Shown: one piece after another, positions 45,487 through 58,721 of the stretch | Numbering within the stretch: position 1 is the stretch's first letter | Layout of the letters: each line of letters begins with the position of its first letter | Assembly: GCA_037042185.1 (NCBI GenBank) | Contig: JAXQJY010000027.1 | Location: 930,001 to 994,000 of the forward strand | Origin: Sordariomycetes sp. S80-01Y | Lineage: Eukaryota > Ascomycota > Sordariomycetes | Direction: 5' to 3' | Length of the DNA stretch: 64,000 bases | Made by a program: the position numbers and the translations under genes | Notes under the pieces: generated by a model | What the model saw: the letters and a program-made list of their open reading frames with translations, nothing else | Databases searched by the model: none | What the model was told of the DNA's origin: nothing

Positions 45487-45870
45487 GACGGCAGCCAGAG
45501 ACCAGCTTGAGGTGCGCGTCGTCAGGGCTGGCGATGCAAAAGCTGGTACTTGCAGGCTGCTGGACGTGGTTGGAGCTTGCGGGCAGTTCGCAGGCTGCCA
45601 GGTTCCAAATTAGCAGCGGCCCTCGAGGCGCCTCTCCCACTCGCCACTACAGCCCCTGGCAGATGGGGCCTGATCGCTGTGGTCACGCCGCGCTTGGTCC
45701 CGGCCGGCGGCGGTACGGTGCGGTGCCGTGCGCACTGCGGGCTGGTTGCAGAGGTGGCCGCAGGATGCACAGCCAATGTGCCCGGGTCGACAGGGCTCTG
45801 GGACTGGCACTGGCACTGGCGGTGGGCCTCCGACTAGGTGCTTTAAGCTTCGGTGCCGCCCGTGATGTGC

Positions 45871-45893
45871 TGCGATGCGATGCGATGCGATGC
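45871..45893. repeat. TGCGA pentamer repeat
   Basis: Four perfect TGCGA units followed by TGC. Confidence 0.8.
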
Positions 45894-48414
45894 TCGCTCA
45901 CGAACACGTCTCGCAGGCCGAATCAATTCCTGTCCGTCTTGGTCAGCAGACGAGGAACTCCAGTGCTGGGGTTGCTGGGCTGCTGGCTGGCCCAACTTAC
46001 CAGCTCAGTGCACTGCCGTCACTGTAATGGGCCGGTATTCGCCGCAAGCGCACTGTCCGTCAATGCTGCGGGAAGCCCTCCCCGTTGGCTGTTTGTTCGG
46101 GCTCGTGACTCGCAAGCGCCCGGCTCGCTCTTCGGAATGCCGATGAAGGTTGTAGCCTTTCCGCTGCCTCTCAGCTTGTGCGCGCGACCGTCCAGTCGTT
46201 TGGTGTAGGGTTGGGTTGGGTCGCGATCAAGTGCACATCTGTGTCCGGGCCAAGGTCGTCAGAACAAATCGCCCTCTTCGACGTCTACAGCGACAAATAA
46301 CGGCAGGCAAAACGCGATGCAAGGGTTCAAGGCAGGCGTGGCCTTGTCCAACCCAACTGAAGCCTTCTTCTCTGCTTAGGAGGCGGCGGAGGCGGCGTCG
46401 GATTGAGCCAACTGCCCGGGTGTCTGTCGTTGCGCAGCACGTTGCTGCTCGTTCGGTGTGTCAGACACACGCAAACGGGATGTCTCGGTGAGGCTCGGGT
46501 CGAGCCCGGTCAAATTGACGTATGCAAGGAATGTGGTGCACCGACCGATATCGTCTGGGGAGGCAGAGAGGAGGGTTAAATCAAGGGATGGAGCAGAGAC
46601 TCTGGGAAGGGAACGGAAATGTTCGAGAAAAAAGGACAAAAGATGTCGTCGGTCCAGGCTTCCCAAGCCCCGTTGGATCTTGTCTTACTTCAATAAACAA
46701 CCCTTGCTCGAGATGAGCCATCGACACATCATGTGCTCATTCCCGATGGGAGGGTGCCTCCCTGTTGGCCAGAGCTTGACGGTCGCTGGCGCCGACCCAT
46801 GCGATGCAGATTGGGTTCATCGGATTCACTGGGCTGCTGAACCTGATGGATGTGTCCCGGTCTAAGCCAACAGCGGCTGGTTTGGGACCGCCCGTCTGGC
46901 TACGCACTTGGAACCCCCGTCCCGTGAGCCACTACGTACGCCGTCTCGGTTGCATGGTGGCAGGGAGCAGGCAGGAAGGCACCGCTAGAGGGCCGTCACT
47001 TAACCCTGCTTTGCCTGAATCTGTGCGGTATGATGGAGGACGCTCACTGGAGAGGGGTGGCCATATCAGCAACTCGTGGAATTGTCCAGTGGCTCGGCCG
47101 CGACAGCCCTTCACCGCTCGACCGAGCAACAGGGGTCCGCCTCGTGGACGCCAGCGGGTAGCTTTCTGGAGAGGCAGACCTCGACATCGTCGTCATGATT
47201 GTTGACTCTACCTCGTACACAACCGCTAGAGCCTTGTCACCGTGGCTCTGGCTTGGCGATGTCCTCATTTCAGGTTCTGTGCAAGCTGCGGATGCGGTCC
47301 TATGTTCGTGTCGATGGTCTCAGCCAAGATGTGGGATACTGCAAAGCTCCCCTGGCCGTACATGAATCCAGACTCGGGACTCTGTGATTGTGACTGTCAG
47401 CAGAACACACCCGCCCACGGCATTACAGGTGCTGTTGAGGAGTACCGGCCGAAGGATCCTGCAGAGCGAGGCAAAGGTGCCGTTGGAAAGTCAACAACGC
47501 GCCATGTCGTCCTCGCGCTCTGGTCACAGTCGCTCCTAGCCGTGCCCACAGCTGAACTCGTCTGGATCCGCCTTGACCCTAACTTGCGGACACCGGGCCG
47601 TCTATGCTGTGCTGCCGTATCGCCCGTGTCGGCGTGGCTTGCTGGGGTTGTGAAAGTGTTGAACAGAGGAATCGGTAATCTGACAGGTACCACCCGTCGT
47701 CCCGTGCCGCTGTGCAGTGGCCAGTACTCGGGGCGACATTGCGCGCCACGGTTCACCATGCGTGCCGCCGTTTGTGGGGTGGTGCCTCGAGTAACGCGAT
47801 GCGAATGGATGACGACGACAGGGAGATGCTGTTGGTCGAACCTGATAAGAGAGGGAGGCCACGTTAGTGATTGATGATGGCATGCACTGTCTCGAATCGT
47901 CCAACTGTGTCTGCAGCAGCGTGAAAGCTTCACCGTTTATCGACTCCGTTACCAACGGATCGCGACGGCACAGATCGAGATAGCGGCGACTCGGGGATGG
48001 AGAAGCAGGAGACGCGATTAGACAACCCGATGGAGGTTTCCCGCGCATCAGGTCGTCTCGGTACAATGCATGACACCCGTTCTGCCATACCGCTTTTTAG
48101 GGGCATCCGATCCCTGCAGCATCAGTGAGCCCAACAGTACCGCATTCGACGCATGCCCAAAGACCCTCTGAATTGCAATCGTGCTCACAAGGCAAGTCAG
48201 GTCCTAATGCCTCGTTGCCGGGTGTCGGGACTCGAGAATACCGTACCTCAGGTCGAGACAGGGCGGGTATCCTGCCCGCCGGCGTTGTTGTGCCAGTGCA
48301 GCGTCAATCCTCGTGGGTCCCCGCCCGGCCAGAATCACCAACATGCAGAGCGGTAGAACCCGCTCGGGATGCACCTAGCGGCGCTGATTGCACCCCTCCA
48401 TCACCCACCGTGCC

Positions 48415-48430
48415 GTGCGTGCGTGCGTGC
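48415..48430. repeat. GTGC tetramer repeat
   Basis: Four perfect GTGC units. Confidence 0.75.
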
Positions 48431-51400
48431 GCAAAGGACGGAGTGCGTCACACGAAATGCACGCTCGGGAGCCGCCCGCGGTGGCGCCTCTCGAGCCTCG
48501 GTTGGTCATGTAGGGAGCAGAGGCTGTCGAGGACAGACTGCGAACATCTGCGAACAAACCCATCAGGATAATAATGCACACCCGTTGCGCTCACCATAGG
48601 CGTTAGGCCTTAGACGATCCGACATTGGGACGGCCATCATGAGACACCAACACAGTGAGGCCGACCTTGTGCTGTCGCAATCGCCAGAGAGTCGCATTTC
48701 CGGGACGCAGGAGTGCAGCAAGGCTCGACACCACCAAATGCCTCCCTCCGCCGAGGGGGGGTTCCTTGTGTGCTCACTGCTGCCCCTCCGCCTTTTGACA
48801 AAACCCTTGTCCTGGTCAATGATTGGCTTCGGTGCCTGAGCAGACCGCCAATGTCGCGCCAACGCTGACCGATCGATATCTGGTCGTGGCTTCCACGCTT
48901 GCCACGGTGCTGCCAACTTGGAGACTTTGCGAGACGCACCCTGTCCGGACGCTGTGAATGGTTGCCAACTTGCTGGGCGCGGGGTGTCTAGTCGTCGTCA
49001 GTGGTGGAGCGTTGCTCCCGATGGTCTGGGAACGTCGAGACACTTGGCTTCGGTAGGACACCGCCTCGGCCGAGCGACAGGGATCAGGTATCCAATCAGG
49101 GCGCTGAACGTCAGAGTCACTATTTTGGCAGCATCAGCAAGGCCTGGTCCAGTCGTTGGATTGGTCGGCAGCATACGAACCATTCGTACCTACACCATCA
49201 CCTGCATCAATCGCTTTTTGCGGACATTCCGAGAGCGCAGGCGTGGCGGCCGGATGATCTGCTGACACTCCAGGGGATCGAATTTCAATTTTCACTTTCG
49301 TGCCTCGCATGTGAGAAACCCATGTGACGTCCCTCGTGTTGGAGCGTGGACAGCCAGGGCTAAATTGGACAAGCGCTCGGAGAGGGCACAGATCGAGTAC
49401 ATGCGCTGACGCCGTGCTGGCGATGTGCGTCAATAATTAGTCTAGCTCCAAGTGAGCAAAAGGAAAGAAAAAAGAAATGAGACTGAACTTTTCCATTTTT
49501 CTTTCTTTCCTCGAGCAGTAGATATATGTTTCCCTTTGAGGCTTGACGTATCGAAGTCACGTTCGTGCTGTAACCGTCTACGTTTATGGCTAGAATCCTT
49601 GTCCTTCAGTTGAGGGCACATTGGTTTCAAGCAGGATTGGGAAAGTGTACGAGGAGAATGCACGCGCATCTCCTTGAATGAGCAAACAGGAACAGTTGGT
49701 TTCTAGACGACTGAAGCTATCCGCCCACCAGAAACATATTTGAGTGGGAAAACAGCAATTGACACGTGCCTGATGTCGGACAACTTTAGGCAGCCTCTAT
49801 AGAGGACAACGATGCAGGAGGCAGCTGGCGCCCCGTAGGAATCTTGGAGACTCATGATATTACTATTTCCTGCGCTCATTGACAAGCGGTACTGGAATGC
49901 ATCTCATCTTTGTGGTCTGGTGTATGCGAAACTGACGATCCTACGCTGGTAGGCCCGCAGTGTAGACGAAGCTAGAAGTAGGTGTTCAGGCAGCATTGTG
50001 TATTCTCCACTGAGGAAAGCGAAATCGCTGGCTTACATGGGCGTCAATCGATCAAGGAAGCAGGGCTATCTCGCTTGGCAGCGTCTCTAGGAAGCCTGCG
50101 TTGACGGACTCCCTGGAACGGCTGTAGAGCAACGCGAGCGAGCTCTTTCAGATCTAGTGTCCTTTGTAGCCTTTGTGGTATTGGCGCGTGATGCGCGTCG
50201 GGTCGAGCTGTTCCCAGAGTCGACACAGTGATCGTCCGGGCCAGAAGCGTTACGGCGAGAGGGGGCCCGCATGGGGAGGTCGACACGCGACAATCGGTCG
50301 GAGGCTATCGTGATCGACGGCTTCGAGGGGCTCGGGACAGAGGCAACGTCGTCGCTGCGCAGGAGACGCGTCAAAGGGAGGTGCTGATCGTGGGCTCGTC
50401 GAGGGATCGCGGTGGCTTCGAGGACATCGTTAGGGCTGGGAGGTTGATCAGCAAAGCTGGACCTCAATCGGCAAGAAGAGCACTGGCAAGGAGGGCGCTA
50501 AGAAATAGACGATTGTATCCTCCAGCGGCGGGATGTTTCTGATGTTTGCGATGTTCCCGTGTGCCAGAACGTACCTTCAGGGGCAGCGCGTCTCCCCGCA
50601 TTTCTAGGGGGTCGCATCAAGCCAGGCCGACGCCGAAACTCTCGCAACGATTGGTCTGATGGCCGTTGCATCTGGGGTCAGATGGTAGAATGAAAAAAGG
50701 TGGATGGGACAGATCATGAAAATGGACGGGGAGTAAACTTGATTCGTTGGTGTTGGAGAATTTGAAGGCGCCTTATTCGAGAAAGACTGTTGGGAAACGG
50801 CTGAGGTTTAGGAGACACCACAGGCAAGTGCACTGCGCCCTCTCCTGAACTTGGTCTGCGCGTACGTTCTCATCCACAATCCGTGAATACTTCAACGAGT
50901 CGGAGCACAATCTCGATAATTCTGCGGAAATCGTCGGTTTGCGGTTTGTTGCTCCTGTGACTGTGCATGCTCTCGATAGCGTATTCGCGGGCTCTCGATG
51001 TGACGCGATTCTTGTTTTCGAGAAACAGGTCCTTGTAAATGTATCCGTGTCTCTTGTCCCAGGAGCTCTTCTCTAACCTGAACTTCCCTTTCGTCTCCAA
51101 TTCCTACACTTACCGGAGCGTCATCAATCCCTGGAGGGCGACAAAGGTAACTTTCTGAATACCTAGAGTCAGTATTGCGGTGCATAAGTCTATCCTCCTC
51201 ATACAAACTGCCTGAAGGACCAAGTGCGAAATAAATATAGGGCACAGGTGCACATTGCGGAGTTCATGGCGCGTCTGGCCCAACACCGAAAGCATGCAGA
51301 GCTACATCTTCGAGGCCTTTTGCCAGTCGACACTGTCTCTCGTTACATCCAAATTCAACGTGTATTTTTCCAGATATAATGGTGGCAACGGTGGCCCTCA

Positions 51401-54400
51401 ATCTCTCACAGCGGAAGTACAGCACGTTGCAACGGCACCAACCGGAGTGAAAGACTTGGTAAACCAGCGTATAAAAACGACCAACAGCCCAAAACGAAGG
51501 CATTCTGGGCGTTGAATCACCGAAGCTCACAGGACAAACAACCATCTGAGCGTGACCAGCCTGCATTACCCTTGGCGGTGATCCGGGGCCGGTGTCTGGA
51601 TGGTAATTACTGAACCAACACCTCTACGATGTTGAGGTCTCTGTGTGGGCCGCGTACCAGCACGACACGCAACCAACAACAAACAATACATCTATTCGAA
51701 GGCACCAACGCATTGTGATTCACACCATCTTCCCCGTCCTCAACATTAGTAGACGGGTTGAAGTGTCGAAATGCCAGGAGCTTCAGCAAGTTACTGGATG
51801 TCAATGTCTTGCCCTCCGCAGGGATGCAGCAAATGCTGCAAGGCGCCGCATTCCTCACCGACACTTCTCAGCTGCTGGCTTATCAGGCTCATCTGCGGGA
51901 GCGAAGGCAGACAGGACATGATACGCATCCAGTCAACCAACCGACATGGCCGCTTTGCTCTGATTGGTTACCGACGGCACAAAATGGCTCGGTCCGCCAA
52001 TCGCACACGTCTCGTTCCAGTCACGTGAGCAAAATCTCATGCGGGTCATCCCTGCAATCTGCATGTTGCCCGTAACCCTGGCTGAGTCAAGGTCTTGTCT
52101 CGCCCTCCCAATTCTCCCCATGCCGACAGTCGCCTTGTCCCCGGACGGAAGCACCAACGAGGTGTTGTGCAATGCTGGACCTTGTCTCATGCGGCAGCAT
52201 TGTCATCAATCGAGACCAAGGCACCCTTTAGGCGCGGGGTCTCCGTGTCTGTGGTGGCATTGTTGCTTTTTTCCTCATGGCTCCAATTTGACGGTCCCAG
52301 CGCCACTGAGGAGCTGCCCCATCCATGCACGCCAGAGAGTGCAAGCTCGACATCATGATGCATCTGAAACTGGGCAATCGGCCGAAGAGCTCAAAGAAGG
52401 ACAGCCACTGGGCCGCTCAACAGTCGTGGTCATGGACGTTGAGCACAGCCGATTTGACAGCGCACGTTTTGGATGAAATCAGGGACAATGGATTCCTCCA
52501 TGAGTCGGGGGGTTCACCAACCGAGTCAATTCAGCTCCCAAGTCACCGACGATTCAGGCCGAGACGTCGCAATTTCGCGGCCCAAAGACGGTCTGCGGTT
52601 GGCGCTGCCGCTCCCTGCACGTCATCCAAGTTAGCCATCGGGAGACCCCCTCGTCCTGAGGGCGGGACTCCCGTGCACAGTGCGCTGATGCGGCTTCGCA
52701 CTATCGACAAACCCCCATTTCAAGTTGGCTTCGTGTGAAGCATTTGCCCGCTGGACACGCGCATTAGCTGCGCCAACGAAGGAATGGGCAGTCAGACCAG
52801 CACATTTACCCTCTGCAGACCTTTGGGTTACATGCTGCCTGACCGCTGTGTGTATGAGCCGTCAATTTTTACAAGAGGGCTCTACGCCAGCACTGCTACC
52901 GTCGCCCAGGTACAGACTACGAAGCTTTCTCGGCGTGCTATATTATCGACAAGAAGCGAAGGATATGCTTTTGAGAGAAGGGAGCTGGCTACGGTATCAA
53001 GTATTTACACTTTGAGCAGCACTATGTACAGCCATGCCAACAGATCGACCGCCTCTCAAAATCGGCTCCGATCAATTGCGCCTAGGGAGAAGATCGCCAA
53101 ATAGCTGCAGTGGATTTGGAAGCAGTCCCAACGCAAACCCGCCAACAGGGCGCAAAGACGGGATGGCAGAGACAATTGAGTGCCAATGGGCAGGAGAATT
53201 AGGTCGCCATTGGCAAGGAGCATGTCGAAGCACCAAAAACTAACTCGTTGGCGGCACTGCATGCGACATCATTTCAGCTGCCACGGGACCTCGACCTCAT
53301 GCAGGACGACCCATGGGCTGATTCGGACGATGCAGGTCGGGTTCCGCTGCGTGCGGTGACCAGTAGCGCCCTGGTCATCCATGCGCCTCCTAGTTCCCCA
53401 GAGGCACCGGAGTGGACTCTGCTCCTCCCGACCCTTTCTGGATTTACCTGCATCGGCAGGCGTCGCCAAAACCTGGTCTGCATTGATGACAGCGACGGTC
53501 CCACCTGGCGAAGCACAAGGAGGCTTCACAAGTGCAATGCCTGTTCGGACCGTCCGAGGGGGCTGGAGGCTGGCATCGAGGTTTCAACAGCCCGCTGCTC
53601 ACCGTCGAACGTATAAGATGGGCTTCGGCAGCGCCATGAAGACAGGACGCACCAAGATACCTGGCTGAGATGCATCATCGTGGGTGGCGGCTCGGTACTG
53701 CATCGTGCAGCAGCGCCGATGATACAGCGTGGCAATTGGCAAAGGGACGGCCCAGCCCTCTCCGCGCCGCCCCAGCGATGGGATCCATCCCCCCATCCCG
53801 TCCCTCCCTTAGGCGCAGTCATATGGTCGGGGGTATGGCATTCTGCAGCCTCATGTCTGCAAGAACCCACGTCCAAACCAGCGGTGAGCAGACGGGGCAG
53901 CATCACAAACGCCGTCGTCCTGGTCGGCCTTCACCCTCGACGCGGGCCGATACGACTCTGCATTGCCTCGATCGTCGTTCCTGGAGTATTGGCTTTTGTC
54001 AACAACCGCGCGCCGCGCTTTCCAGCAAGGACGCAGGGAGGGCGTGATGATACGTCAACGCTTGATCACTCTGCAGATTCGAAGCACGCCTTCTGCCATG
54101 GCTTGACAGCAGCAATTGCGATGCACCGTGCGCGCAGAGAGCAGCTTGGTTGCGATGCTGTGTTCTGGCGCATGTAGCGCGCGACTCAAGGGCCAGCAAG
54201 TCACGGGGACCGCGAGCGAGTTACGCGCGACGAGAAGCAATGAGAAGCACATCGGTGCCCAAGGCCAGCTTCTGGTGCCTCCGGACCCAGTGTGCATCGG
54301 GCGGCGATGCGTTTCCCTGAGCGATAGATCGCACGAGCAAGACGCGCACCGCTTCTCCAGCTGTCCACTCTGTCGCTACTCGATCCTCACTTTGAGGGTC

Positions 54401-55686
54401 ACGCAGCCTATGCTGGCTGGCTGAGAAGTGACAGAACTTTCTGAGATCGGACACAGCGCTCCTGCGGGTGAGACGCAGCAATGAGCCTGCAGCCCATATT
54501 TCGAGCGGTGGACAAGACTGAAGTACCTCGTTCACGGTCGACACGCTAACTGCCGGCGGCGACCGTTCTGCGCTCCTGCTCCCAGTGGGCATCACCTAAA
54601 TCTTGGATCTTGATCGTAGGACCAAGGCGTGCTGTATCGTATGGAGCCCCGACGTACAACAGGGATCAACATGGACGTCTCAGACTACGTACGGACCGAG
54701 GCGCTCGTGCAGGTGCAAGATCAGCGGGCCGCGAACGGTTCAGCTCTGCCAGAGGCTGGCAATGGCTGGCCTGCATAAGGCACGCCAGGGAAGGCAAGCG
54801 CCTGAGGTGCCAGTGGCCGACGCGGCCCGCCACTCGTCCACCGTACACTTGGCCTACCTAAGGTACCGCGTGCCGTCCTCCTCCTCCGGGGTCAGGACTC
54901 GTCAACATGAGACGGGACATGGTACCTTGTCTGCAGCTCGGACGGGGACGCAGCAGCAGAAGCGCGCGCGCACGATGGTAGAAGAGTTGCTCCGGCCAAG
55001 GTAATGCTCTACGTATAGCAGCTGGCCACGTTTCGATCTGGGGACTAAGCGCCACCTCGTGCTCCGTATGGCCCCGTTCGATAGCCCTGGCCAGATGCAG
55101 CCGCCTACGGCGAGGCCACGTCCAATCCCACCACCTCTGGCAATGACGGGTTGCCGTGAGCCCCGTGATGGTGGGACTGATGCTTACCTCCGGGAACGCC
55201 CCGGTAGACCTGACTTGCGTGAATTGATCCCCTTAGCACAGTAAATATGTTCCAGGCGGGCCAAGACACCTTTCGGGGACAAAACTCTAGTGGAGTCCCC
55301 AAGACGCGTCTGATACCCGTACTCGGCTGCGTCGAAGGCTTCAATGACGCAAAGCCTCGGCGACAGAACTTCTAGGTTGATCGATAATGAAGAAGACGAA
55401 ACCACCCGTCGAGTGACTCATGTGACCGAAATGTTGACGACGGACGGCACGAATCTCACACAGCCGATGAACAGTGGCGCTGGCGCCGGCGACTATCCGA
55501 AAAGTCTCCGCGCCAGTTCAACTTAAAAGCGACGTCAACGAAGTAGAATGAGGCACTCGCCATGACTTAATCAATTCGAACAATACCAACATACATTTTC
55601 ATTAAAAGCTCAAGAATCTGAACTTTGACTCAGCCTCGACAAATACATACTTGGCTTTGGAAGCAACTCGCACACATTCGCCCATC

Positions 55687-56518
55687 ATGACGGACTCTGT
55701 CTCTGCCAACCAGCAATACTTCAAGTAAGTTCAGCAGTTACGCCAGCGTCGACATGCCTCGTCCTGCGTATGGGTAGCACGTTATGGTCTTCTCTCGGGT
55801 CTGACAATGACTTGCAGCAAGATTGCCGACGAGTATGACACACGGTTTGGAAAGACCCTCGAAACACTCGAAAATGAAGTGAAGAGCGCCAAAGAGTTCA
55901 TCGGCATGAAGTCCGGTGGCCGCATGCTTGACTACGCCTGCGGCACGGGCATGCTCTCACGAGTTCGTCTTCGATTTGCGACTCTCCCTATGACAGAGAC
56001 TTTATGCTGACGATGTCCAGACCATCGGCTTGGATGCCAGCGAGTGCGTTGGCGTCGACATCTCCGAGAACATGGTCGGGGCCTACAACGCCAAAGCCAA
56101 GGACCTGTATCCCGAGACGCGTCACGCCCACGTGGGCAACCTCCTCGACCCCGAAGACGCCAGCCCGTCAGCCCTCGCCGACGCGTCCTTCAGCGGCTTC
56201 GACCTCGCGGGCGTGGGAGCCGGCTTCCACCACTTCAACGACCCCGTCCTCGCGGCGAAGCGTCTGGCCGGGCGTCTCAACCCCGGCGGCGTGCTATTCA
56301 TCCTGGACTTCAAGCCGCATGCTCCGCACAAGGAGGCCCACGCCAACGGCGTGACGCACCACGGCTTCTCCGAGGAGCAGGTGAGGAAGCTGTTCGAGGA
56401 TGCAGGCTGCGGCGTGGACTTCCGGTTCAAGACGACCAGCCCCGTGGTCTTCAGCGATGCCTCGAAGGGCACGGAGATGACGAGGGAGGTTTTCCTTGCT
56501 AGGGGGACGAAGGCATGA
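55687..56518 (+). CDS. Class I SAM-dependent methyltransferase (UbiE/methyltransf_11 type)
   Basis: Model: join(55687..55724,55818..55962,56021..56518), 226 aa. Motif I reads MLDYACGTGMLS (about 49-60), the acidic end of the next strand is GVDISENMV, and a later LNPGGVLFILDF is the usual post-motif III segment. The first exon (MTDSVSANQQYF) is 38 nt. Introns have donors GTAAGT and GTTCGT, branches TGAC and GCTGAC, and acceptors TTGCAG and GTCCAG; the second donor is not ideal but both junctions keep frame and restore the fold. No membrane segment. Substrate is unknown. It follows the gene desert and is convergent with the histidine phosphatase gene (201 bp). Confidence 0.85.
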
Positions 56519-56719
56519 CTTAAGTACTCGGCGCCTACGAAGCTATGAGAAGGTGCGCGATACCGCACGACGCGCAGTGGTCAGCTGTGCTCAAGTGCAG
56601 TAGTATCGAGTCGATTACGGAGACGAGCTTGCGGAGAAGAGGCAACGTAGCCTAATTCAATGTATTTCATAGATCTATAGATGTGGAATGGACTTGACCT
56701 CGTGCGCCCTCTTCAGGCT

Positions 56720-57966
56720 CTATTTCTGCATTCCCTTCTCCGCGATGTCGACCACGAAAGAACCTCCGAGTAGAATAGCTGGCTCCTCGATATTATGATG
56801 CTCGTAGCTGTTACCAGTCAGTCTCGAAACCCTCGGCCACATCTGCTTACAGCCTCATCGAGGAACGGGCAGTGCTACTAAGAACCATGAAGACTTACCT
56901 GAGAGTACCAACACCTCCAGCCTCCAGCAGGAAAGCCGGGCCATCCTGCAGGGTCTTGCCCGCCCAGCGCATGGCGAAAGCTCTGAGGATGTGTCCGTGG
57001 GCTACGATCAAGACGTCGCCGTTGACCTGGTCCTCCTTGGAGCGGCCGATGACGGGCTTGTGGTATTTCTCGCGGATGTCGGCGATGAGTCTGTCGAGGC
57101 GGGCCGTGACTTGATCAGGGCTCCTTTTATTCTTGTCAGCGTCTATCTCATCTGCGCAATCCCCCTCTTACTTCGGGTTGGATGCGTAGAGGAGAAGGGA
57201 AATATCACTCACTCTCCACCGGGACAGCCGTCCCTCCAGATGTCCCACACGCCCTCATACCCCTGCTCCTTCCGTCGCTTCCTAATCTCCGGGGAGGTCA
57301 CGCCCTCATAGTCGCCGTAGTCCCACTCGCGGATGTCATCAGTGACCTCGATGCGGGCGGCGCAGTCGGAGAGGTTGTCGCGGTGGGGAGGGCTGGGGCC
57401 GTGAGGGTTCCATGGCAAGGATTCGGCGGGGATTCCGAGGTTGAGGAGCTCGAAAGTCCTCTGGGCACGGGCTCGAGGGGATACATAGCTGCATGGACGT
57501 CAGCGTGCCTGTTTTTGAATTCATATTGATGAGTGAAGGGGGGAGAGATGTCTGGCCGGATGGGAGGCTGAGATGGCTTGCGGATGAGCAACGACGTGTC
57601 GGCTTATAAGGACTTCTTCCAGTGGCTTGAAGACACCTACGTGTTTGCTCGCAAAATGCCATCTCTTCCAGGAAGACTCGACTGAGCAGTTCACGTGTGA
57701 CATCTCACCAGCTCAACCAGCCCTTCCAGCCAACTTTATCAAGCCAAACCCCGATGTCAGGAGCAGTGTCAAAGGGAGCCAACTCACATGTGGGAAAGCT
57801 TCTTCGGCACGATCAATCTGTCGTCTCCAACCATAGCCTGTCCGGTAGCCCGCACACGTTTCTCACCATTTTCCGTCAGAGGAATGTCTGATGTGCCAGT
57901 GTGACGGCCGTTGAGGGACCACTCCGTCTCACCATGACGGATGATGAAGACACGCGGGGTCGTCAT
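56720..57966 (-). CDS. SHB17: Histidine phosphatase, sedoheptulose-1,7-bisphosphatase (Shb17) type
   Basis: Model: complement(join(56720..56807,56899..57123,57213..57488,57788..57966)), 255 aa. The RHGETEW motif gives the phospho-accepting His11; His194 lies in VAHGHILRA. Arg/Glu residues of the pocket appear in [15 protein letters not shown] and [11 protein letters not shown]. In yeast, Shb17 hydrolyses sedoheptulose-1,7-bisphosphate in riboneogenesis; a phosphoglycerate mutase-like phosphatase of other specificity is the alternative. Three introns (299, 89 and 91 nt) were set by frame and by family sequence: [23 protein letters not shown] and [15 protein letters not shown]. The 299-nt intron is long for this window, but the protein junction leaves no room for a missed exon. 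Confidence 0.9.
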
Positions 57967-58721
57967 TGTCTCCTTCTCTGGTTTGTTCGACTCGCACAGC
58001 TTAGATGCGAGGACGCGGACGTTGCCTGAACATGGTCAGTCGAGCTTGTCATGACGGGGTGGTGCAGGGTAGGACAAACAACGAGAGCAATGATGTCAGC
58101 CTGTCCGATGAGCCTTAGGCTAGACACGCAGCAGACCTGCAGTTTGAGAGTCGATGATTTGAATATGTGCTAGATTCGCCTTCTGGGTATGAGAACGCAG
58201 AAAGGAAAAGGGTTCAGAAGTGGATGAAAAGAGCGAGTCTGAGAAGATTGAAGCAGCCCCTCACACGAGCGAGCGCCCCAAAGCACCGGATCTGAAGCCC
58301 CACGGCACGATCCGAGCAGCCGCAAGTGGCAGTGACGAAAGATCGATGACACTCGGTGATGAGCGCCCACGTTGCGCAACATCACTTTCCGCTGTCGAGA
58401 AAAGGTACACTCAGGCAAGCCATTGGAGTTTCTTGTCCACACCTGCCATCAGGATATTTTCTTTCTTCTTAAGGAAACGGAGAAGGATATGGGGATGCGC
58501 GCTGGGCATTATGTCGCCCAGGAGCTTACTAAGAGCGCTGTCCTGCCCCGGCCGAATCAACGGCCGAACCAGATCCACATCTAAACCTCCATCGACAACC
58601 ATAGCCAAGACGCGCCCAAACGACATCGAGCTCCTAACGCTGCAGACCCTCCCGAGCGCCCCATGCCAGCCTGAGCCCACCACCCCCAAGCGAAGCCGAC
58701 CCAGCGACTCGGAGCGCCCGG
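57967..58721. other. Divergent intergenic region
   Basis: 755 bp between the histidine phosphatase start and the small membrane protein. An open frame at 58220-58861 overlaps the next gene in another frame and is Pro/Arg-rich with no recognisable features. Nothing else is supported. Confidence 0.4.

Larger units (their letters stand above)
43105..55686. other. 12.6-kb GC-rich gene desert
   Basis: No gene is supported between two divergent start codons. Many long open stretches exist, often in two or three frames and on both strands together, with Cys/Arg/Ala/Gly/Trp-heavy translations typical of non-coding GC-rich DNA (for example 44894-45613 and 47242-47874). I see no signal peptides, family motifs or consistent introns. 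It carries several short tandem repeats and G-runs listed separately. It could hold long leaders, non-coding RNA or dispersed regulatory sites, or a fast-evolving gene I cannot see. Confidence 0.45.

Noticed and set aside
44894-45613. 239-codon open frame on the plus strand
   Set aside because: Composition is Gly/Ala/Trp/Cys/Arg-heavy, it runs through the GGGTCT repeat, and the opposite strand is open too. This is typical of GC-rich non-coding DNA.
47242-47874. 210-codon open frame on the plus strand
   Set aside because: Odd composition with many Cys and Trp, no motif, and a similar-sized frame on the other strand.
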